A stretch of DNA of 27,833 nucleotides, taken from assembly GCA_905397405.1 (NCBI GenBank), contig CAJPVJ010000333.1, positions 1 to 27,833 of the forward strand. Reading direction: 5' to 3'. A model generated the notes under the pieces. The model was not told the DNA's origin. It worked only from the letters and a program-made list of their open reading frames with translations, and searched no databases. Below, in pieces: positions 20,719 through 27,833 of the stretch. The position numbers and the translations under genes were made by a program. Position 1 is the stretch's first letter, and every line of letters starts with the position of its first letter. Origin of the DNA: Oppiella nova. Taxonomy: Eukaryota; Arthropoda; Arachnida; Sarcoptiformes; Oppiidae.

Positions 20719-20758
20719 CCATACCATACCATACCATATCATATCATACCATACCATA
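20719..20758. repeat. (CATAC)n pentanucleotide repeat
   Basis: About eight units of the ccata type with a few c-to-t variants. On the minus strand it reads as tggta/tgata units. Confidence 0.93.
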
Positions 20759-21958
20759 GCGTATGCCTTCCAAAGGCACCGATAGACACAAGGGAGAGGA
20801 GAGCGGCAGACATGAGTGCGCAAGACATAGTGCGACCCCAGTGTATGGTTTATGGCCATCATTGGCCTTCGACAACAACCCATTCGGCCTTTCCTTAATT
20901 GCATTCATAAATATTTCTGTCGTTTAAACCATTCTATAAGTGCTTAAGACTTACCACTTCACATCAAATTCAATGTCCCATTTCAATACCTAATAAACAT
21001 TTCATTCAAATACTAAACCGTTTGACTTTTCAACCCAAAACAACTGATCAAAACTTTAACCAAAAAACAAATTCTTTTTTCTTTGCCTTAACTTTTTTTA
21101 AACAAATACTTATATTTTAAATATCGTTAAATCGATAGATTTTGGGCTAATTTTCAAACGATTAATACAAAAATCTTACTCAAAAAATGAATAAATATTT
21201 GACAAATATTTCTCGAAAATCATTAAAATGTGAATTCTTTGCAATAGTGTTGTAGAATATAAGCCGTATATATATATTGTTATGAAACTAATTAAAACTC
21301 AGAGCCGACAGGAGTTTGCAGCAGAGGACAGGCTGTATGGCGTGCACCATATGGGTGCTCATCGATTGTATGCAAAAATTTTTTCTATTTACTCACTTTC
21401 GCGTCACTTTTTAATCAATATATCGATCTCTTATTGCGTGCAATACGAACACAATGAGAAAGGGCCCGATGGAGGAAAGGGAGATATGGCGGGAGAGAGA
21501 AGGAAAGTGAGGCAGATATGAGAGAAGGTATGCGGAGAGCAGAGCGCACATCGAGAATAGGCGGAGACTTGATGTCGAAAATCGAAATGACATCAACACA
21601 ACAGACAGACATCACTTCAGCCGATATCTCCAATGCAGTTATGCTTTGAATCAAATCCTTGTAAAACTTACTCCACATTCAAAACCTATAAAAAAGTTTG
21701 TTCACAAAATCGACTCCAAATTTTAGCTAAAACTCCACAAAACTAATGTTAACTCTAAATATTGTCTTATCTGTCATAAATTTGAATATTAGGTTAAACT
21801 TTTTGTACATATTTAGTTTTATGTGGTCTAAAATCAAAGTTTATAGTTAAGTATAAGACTTATTTATATTTTTAAACAATAATATATATGTATAGATTTT
21901 AGAAAAGAACAAGCAATGTCCCATTTAAAGGCTGGTGTTATTTTGGTATAAGTAATTT

Positions 21959-21962
<4 letters not shown>

Positions 21963-21995
<33 letters not shown>
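21963..21995. repeat. (GA)16 microsatellite
   Basis: About 33 bases of GA dinucleotide, 4.7 kb upstream of the pb start codon and on the same strand sense as pb. It is one of three GA/CT tracts in the window. Confidence 0.98.
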
Positions 21996-21997
<2 letters not shown>

Positions 21998-24900
21998 CTT
22001 GGATAGAGTTGGGAAACAAAAGGGATTGTGATTTTTTGAATGTTTATTCGGTACTAAACACTAAACAACACTAAGAAGTTGTGTTAAACTTAACGTTTAG
22101 TGCAACTGATAAGAGAACGTGAATACACGGATGACATTAGTGTCGGAGCCTTAAGCTATAGAAGTCCTAACAGCAGAAGTGGAGTAGTGGTGGAGAACTA
22201 AAGACAAATCAATGATCGGTTGCTAACAGACCACAAACACAGACAAAGAGAGTGATGAATCTTATTTGCATTTTGAATGAGACAACACTCGATATGCTCT
22301 CATATATGTCAGTCGGCAGTCGATGGACCACTCTTTCCAATACAACACTTGTCTTATTAAATGATTGCCACACATAACCCATACAAGAGTTAATCGTTGA
22401 CCTAAACTAAACACCACAACAATCTGAGACATAAATCTCATTAATAATAATAAAACTGCAAACTATTAATGCTATAAGTTATGCAAAGAATTGACACTAT
22501 AGTCTCTGAAGTGCATGTATAGTATATAGCAGTTGTTTTGATATGATTGCCGCACACATACATCATATTCTCTACACTACAGCATACAATCACATACACA
22601 TTCGCTACAATCTATCCATACTATCCCTACTATCCATACATACATCCATCCATACATTGATCTCCACTTTCTAGACTTACATACAGTGCCAGTGAGAAGC
22701 GCTGAGTTACCAACTGCTCTCATATTGTCACCAATTCTCGGAGCACTTCCACTCCTGAGCCATACAATGATCATATTCTGTAGACATCACTGTACACGGT
22801 ATGACTTATATGAAATAATACACAGGTATTCATATATTGATAATTGAATATTTGAGACAAACTTTTGTATTGAATATCGTCACTAAAACAATGGATCACT
22901 CTTTGCACAGTTGTTGGTTTGGATGAATTGAATGTTAGTTTGTTTGTGTTAAGCAAACCAATTCATTGAGTGAATGTATGCCAAATATGAGGTGATATTC
23001 CGGGCAAACATAACATTGCAATGAAATTTTGAGGAGGGGTTCAAATCTCAATTAAGCTCATTATCAGACCCAATGGCCGTTGGCTTGCATTTAGTTAATT
23101 CACGTGCAAAACAGCACTAAAATATATATGAGTTCACAAAACTACCAAAATATGGCATCAATAATGGAGATCTGCTTTACGGAGCAATCAGTTGGAGATG
23201 AATGAATGGTAAGTGAGTTGCCATCAGAACAATGAGAACACATTTGGACTTAAAAGTCATTACAGACACTGACTTTCTATATTTGAGACAGACTTTCAAA
23301 ATCCATTACTAAACTGTGGAGGCAATGGTTAGACAAACATAAACTCATTAACATTTACAGCACTTGAGACAAACACAATGACGACATTCAACTCAAATTG
23401 CTTTCAATCATTTGTTTAAATTGTAGCCAATATTTCATTACCACACAAAGTATCTTGAAAAATATTTTATAAGATGTTTTCAAAGAATTTGTTGCCCTTA
23501 TAAGTGGCTTCCGAATGACATATTAACCTGGATGACATAATAATTCATCTAAATCACAATACTATTAGTATTTAAATCATTTAAAAATAAATGTTATAAT
23601 TATTATCACAAATATTGGACGCACTGAAAAAGTTTTGGTTAAATGAATTAAACTTTTGCGAACTCAGACTTATAAGAGTTTAATGAGTGGTGCACACAAT
23701 TTCCTCCTGATATCCCACTTTCTGGCTGTCGAACAGCCCTACCAGTCCTGCCAGCCCTGTGCACCGAAAATCATTAATCATGTCTGAATCCATTGCACTT
23801 TTGTACTGTATATAAGTGTCGGCCGTTTTCACTCTTATGCAAAACATTCATTAATCTTAACAGAGATTTCTATGAATCTCACATTACCTGAAATAGGGCT
23901 TCAAATGTTGTTTTCAATCATAACTAACATTATTTCACACTTTTTTACACAAATATTTACTTTTTTATCTTATATGATGCTTAATGTGCGTGCAATGGTT
24001 TATATAAGTATTAAGATTACTTTATATCAATTAAAAACTCATAAATCTATACAAAATTGTGACTCCTGTATAAAAACTCATAAAACATTTGCACAAATTA
24101 ATATTTAATGTTAAAAATTAAGTTTTAACAAAATAAACTAGTATAATATTTTTAAAATATTTTATTTCTATTATAATTTGGTTTTATCTGTATATTTAAT
24201 AATGTAGTAATGTTAAAATTAAAAAAAATATGCTTCTAATATGTCTCAAATTAAAATATTAATAGATTATCAAATTAAATATTATACAGTATAAAACTTA
24301 TGTTCATAAAAAATAGTTTAAAATGTAATTTTATTATTATTTATTATAAAATAATAAAGTTAGTAATGTATAAATATACTAATGTATTCAAACAATTTTA
24401 TCGGTGTCTATAACCAAATTGTTTATTGCTTTTAACTAAAAATATAGGCAAATTTTTAGTGAACACAATCTCAAAAATGTAAGCAAACTGACAGACACAC
24501 CACACATCCGGCTCATTTCATTCTATATTTTTGCAGAATAGAGTTTTTATGAAACCTAGAGTAACTTATTTTGTTTGTAAATACTTCGTACACTTTATTT
24601 TAATATTAATATATCATTAATTAGCATTTCTTGTGCTAACATTTTATTTGATTATAAAATCAAAATAAAATAGATAATATTATACTTAGTATATCTGTGC
24701 AAATATTTTGGTAAGATTTTGTTATGCATATAATTATTGAAATTTTTGATAAAAATTGATAAATTAAAGAAAGTGTCATTCCTTTAAATGCTTACTAGAA
24801 ATGAAAGCACAGACAGAATCTATTAATCATATATCAAATTAGATCTATTAATAGAGTAAATAGTGATCACAGTTTGATGAGTGCAGGTATATGTTGGCCC

Positions 24901-25075
24901 CCCTGTTGTGGTAACATATACTGTAGTGTGTTATGGTGTGCGCTAAGTATGAAATGATTTGACAGTTATTCGTAATTCAAAGGGCGAACAAAATTGAATA
25001 TTTGATGACTTATTTAAGTGAAACACATTTGGAAATATTTTAGAGATGAATATGAATACCAATGAATGGTATAAC
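21996..25075. other. Intergenic DNA upstream of proboscipedia, no gene seen
   Basis: No protein-like ORF. A short run of tatcc/catac variants lies at about 22612-22655. AT-rich from about 23860 to 24870. Probably part of the pb regulatory region, but I can point to no single site. Confidence 0.45.
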
Positions 25076-25310
25076 TGTCCAACAGTGACCAGTGCACAGT
25101 CGTGTCAAGTATTGTCCGGTGCTGTCAGTGCTGTCGAAAAGTTTGCAACGGATTAAAGAAGAAGAAGAAGAGAGAGAAAGAGAGAGAAAGTATTTATTGA
25201 GAAGTGGAGTGAAGTGTAGAGAAGTGTAGAGAAGGGATAGTGAGGAGTAGTGAGGAGTAGTGAGAATAGTGAGGAATAGTAGTATTGGTGTAGTATTGGT
25301 ATTATATTAG
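25076..25310 (+). promoter_or_regulatory. Candidate noncoding first exon or promoter of pb
   Basis: A less AT-rich block beginning near gtccaacagtgaccagtg is followed by purine-rich direct repeats (agaagaagaa, gagagaaagagagagaaag, gtgaggagtagtgaggagta). It ends at a possible donor, atattag|gtaaatatc, at 25310-25311. It is 1.3 kb upstream of the pb ATG, in the right orientation. There is no direct proof of transcription. Confidence 0.2.
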
Positions 25311-26630
25311 GTAAATATCTTAATGGCTCCCTTTTGCCTCATGTCTCATATGATTGATGACACTGGCGGTGGCCAAAGCAAGGCCAGTGATATGTTCACA
25401 GGCCTCGTAGGCCTCACAGGCACCCATATGAACGGTTGCACCCCTTTCCATATGGATGTAATAGATATATAGTGAGAATGGTATATAAATTGAATGTATG
25501 AAAGCATTGAAAACTAATTACTTGAGACTAAAGCCTGAGAATTAGCGTTAATTTCTAGTAAACTCTTAATATAAATATACATTAAATCTAATTATTAGAG
25601 TTAACTGTCGTTGTGGTGAAAGTGAAACGAATTTCTTGACTTTTCGTCATATTCATGGAAAGTATATGTGTTTTACTTTATAACTGAATGTTGAGATAAA
25701 AAGTAGAGATAGATATGAAGTGAAGCAATGTTTGCAAATGTTTGGAAGAGATAATATAGAAATGTTGTGTTATTGTTGAACAACAAAAGCATAGATTGTG
25801 AGCCAAAACACGGTTTGCTTGGCATTGCATTGGCATTGCTTTTGCTTTGCTTTCCATGCTTTTGATGGTTGAGTTGATGGGAAAAGAAGGAGGTGGAGAG
25901 GAAATGCGGGAGGAGAAAATGAACATCCATGTACCCTACCATTCCCTACATACATACAGCATACACAGCACACACTACTCAACACAATGCCTCTACTATG
26001 CCTACAAGGCCTACGATATTCTGTACATCAGCTATGCCTATGCCGATGATGTCTATGCTATGCCAAAGCCAGCACAACAGCCTAACTCACAATAACATCT
26101 ACTGCTAACTCCAATTCCACTCTACACTCTAATGTATACGAGTTTTGTGTGTTTCTGGAAAGCCTATAGCCAACAGCGCTTACAGTGCTTACAGTGCTTC
26201 CAGTGCTTCCACATCTAACAGTTCTGTGTGTCTCTGGCCTACCAGCCCAGCACAGGCAGCACAGGCACTGACAGTGTTCTACAGAATCCACACTCACTGT
26301 ACACTCTGTACACACTCTACAAACTCTGCACTCTCTCCGACTCTCTGTGCTCTCTGTATACTGACTGCACACTACTGCCAATGCAAGAGCCGATGAGAAG
26401 CCGGTAGTTGAGCCTAAGAGCTAAAGCCTGTTCTCTTAGCACTGGTATTGAATTTGTCGGATTGTATTCTATTGGTTCAGACATACATCACGTGGTGATG
26501 GAAATAATGGTCAGATTTGGGTATCAATTCAGTTATGCACTAGAATTGAGAAGTTGTGCCAATACTTGAATATTTGTGTGAAATGTCATTAATGTTTGTG
26601 TTTGTGTTTGTGGTACGGCTTTGAGATACG
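25311..26630. other. Region immediately upstream of the pb start, low-complexity
   Basis: Contains many short direct repeats: gcattg/gcttttgc near 25820-25860, ctatgcc variants near 26000-26070, and agtgcttac/agtgcttcc near 26178-26210. It also has a CA/CT-rich stretch to 26390. ORFs here (25673-26396, both strands) are generated by these repeats and show no domains. It probably includes the pb 5' UTR or an intron in it. Confidence 0.4.
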
Positions 26631-27063
26631 ATGGATCAGTTGGATCAAGAGAACGGCTTTATCAGTGAGCCGTCCATCGAGTGCATGGCTGAGTTTATGA
26701 CAGCAGTGCCAGCACTGGCAGCACTGCCTCATATGAATGACTCGTATGAAACGGCATCATCAATCACCGGCGGCACTGGCCCTACAGTCATGTCACGAGC
26801 AGCAGCAGTACAGCACCAACTCAGCCAACTTCCCCACAACCAGCACAACCAACTCAACACCAATATTACCAAAGGTACTCAATGTGCTCCATGTGCTCCC
26901 ACTTCTATCGGTGCTGTTGGTACTGTCGGTACAGTTGACGGCATCGGACCCCACTCTCTATCAGTCTCGTCCACATCACAAGAATCCCCCAAAAGTGGTG
27001 CCAATTGTGGGGACTTTGCGTGGATGAGGGAGAAGAAGACCACGAGAAAGCAACAACACTCAG
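26631..27063 (+). CDS. pb: Proboscipedia / Hox2, first coding exon (partial gene)
   Basis: Encodes 144 residues plus the first base of the next codon, ending at cactcag|gtgaga (phase 1). pb is a homeodomain transcription factor that patterns anterior head or mouthpart segments. The N-terminal Hox2 signature is present: ENGFISEPSIECMAEFMTAV (residues 7-26), comparable to GFINSQPSMAEFL, here with a short insertion (IEC). The PBC-binding hexapeptide region is FAWMREKKTTRK (129-140), comparable to YPWMKEKKTSRK; Trp131 is kept, but Tyr-Pro is replaced by Phe-Ala. Between them is a Gln/Asn/Thr/Ser-rich linker with low-complexity Gly-Val repeats. The homeodomain must be in a later exon, outside the window. 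ATG 26631 begins the Hox2 motif region. A possible internal donor at 26876 (aaag|gtactc) could shorten the linker, but the frame is open without it. Nearby mir-993 supports the Hox context. Confidence 0.9.
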
Positions 27064-27833
27064 GTGAGACATATAGACATTCATCATTTCTTACACCAAT
27101 ACATCATCCAAACACCCAGCATACCCGTCCCATACCAACTCGCATTTGCCTCATTACACTCATCACTCAAAAGTTTTTAAATTTACATAAATTAGAGATG
27201 TATTGCCTGAGCACAGGTATCAGCATTTAGAGTAGAGTACTATCTGTCAACACTTTGGTTGCAATGCTTAACATTTAGCTCATTATTAAAGCTTCCAATC
27301 ACTCATTATTTCTATGATAGGATTCCTTATATAAGTTGTACAATATTCTGTACGGAACATTGCAATACGGAATCTAACTTTTAACAAGTACAGTATAAGT
27401 TTATGTTACTGTATGAATATACTGTATGTTTTGAATACAACCACAACTGCTCAGTGCAATCTTATTACTAATAATTTATCTGTAATTTCGTTTTGACAAC
27501 TATTTTACTGTATTACTTTGAATTATGTAAATAAATTAGCATGTATTTCTATGAATCACATTACTCTTAAAGTAAATGTTTAACTTATGAGAATCGTTAA
27601 GAATGATTGTTCGGACATTTCAAAAGCAATAAATAAATGAGAGATAATCGGATCAGTTTTATCTCATCTTTTGTGTCCAGCAATAAGAGCGTCGAAATCA
27701 AAGGATAGCCTTCTCTTTAATCCCATAAGACTTGAGAATTTTGGCCTCTTTTGTAGGCTTAAGCCCCGAATGCTTTTCGGTTAATTTGATTTTATGCCTT
27801 CAAATTTGTCTATTTTTGGAATCCATTCATACA
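27064..27833 (+). other. pb: Start of the proboscipedia intron
   Basis: Noncoding from the donor to the window edge. No homeodomain-like codons occur on the plus strand. TACTGTA/TACAGTA heptamers recur at about 27388, 27407, 27420 and 27506. The intron is longer than 770 bp. Confidence 0.75.

Larger units (their letters stand above)
18653..21962. other. Intergenic DNA between mir-993 and the GA tract, likely Hox regulatory
   Basis: No convincing coding exon. The ORFs at 19059-19412, 19486-19881 and 20656-20898 lack domains and overlap each other or simple repeats. Several patches are less AT-rich than their surroundings (about 19380-19560, 20030-20380, 21280-21640). Such patches often mark enhancers or first exons, but I see no decisive motif. 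The 19550-19590 patch holds atgatatgcatat, a POU/homeodomain-like site. Confidence 0.45.

Noticed and set aside
25673-26396. Overlapping ORFs on both strands upstream of pb
   Set aside because: They arise from short repeats of low-complexity DNA; frames overlap in several phases and none resembles a protein family.
26737-27087. Alternative-frame ORFs over pb exon 1
   Set aside because: Shadows of the pb frame, which alone carries the Hox2 N-terminal motif and the WM hexapeptide.
27064-27833. Search for the pb homeodomain in the remaining sequence
   Set aside because: No frame on the plus strand resembles a homeodomain; the exon must lie beyond the window.

Overview
The window is eukaryotic and reads as genomic DNA of a small-genome arthropod. 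My best guess is an acariform mite, from compact genes with 58-70 bp introns, AT-rich spacers, and a Hox2/proboscipedia exon next to a mir-993 hairpin. The species assignment is inference. All gene models were spliced by hand from GT-AG sites and reading phase.

Layout. About 0.3-1.6 kb (minus strand): a tentative two-exon gene for a small secreted or anchored protein. 3.4-8.3 kb (minus): a six-exon mucin-like type I membrane protein with a Ser/Thr/Pro-rich stalk, EGF-like, SEA, two EGF modules, one TM helix and a cytoplasmic tail. 8.8-10.1 kb (plus): three-exon STRAD pseudokinase, head-to-head with the mucin-like gene and tail-to-tail with the next one. 10.2-11.6 kb (minus): four-exon LIV-1-type ZIP zinc transporter. 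12.2-12.8 kb (minus): CALML4-type calmodulin-like light chain whose start codon ends its first exon. 12.9-26.6 kb: about 13.8 kb without convincing protein-coding exons, holding a mir-993 hairpin on the minus strand, GA/CT tracts, a small TA-flanked inverted-repeat element, short satellites and hairpins. 26.6-27.1 kb (plus): first coding exon of proboscipedia; its homeodomain exon lies beyond the right edge.

The four housekeeping or surface genes have no evident shared pathway; they are compact neighbours with short shared flanks. The right half is a piece of the anterior Hox complex. Two points stand out. mir-993 is read opposite to pb, and the 26 kb upstream of pb, where Hox3 and Dfd would be expected in an intact cluster, holds non-Hox genes instead. 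Together these suggest an inversion or breakpoint in the Hox complex. Separately, three unrelated sequences are each tandemly duplicated with exactly the same 128 bp period, which looks more like an assembly artefact (k of about 127) than biology.
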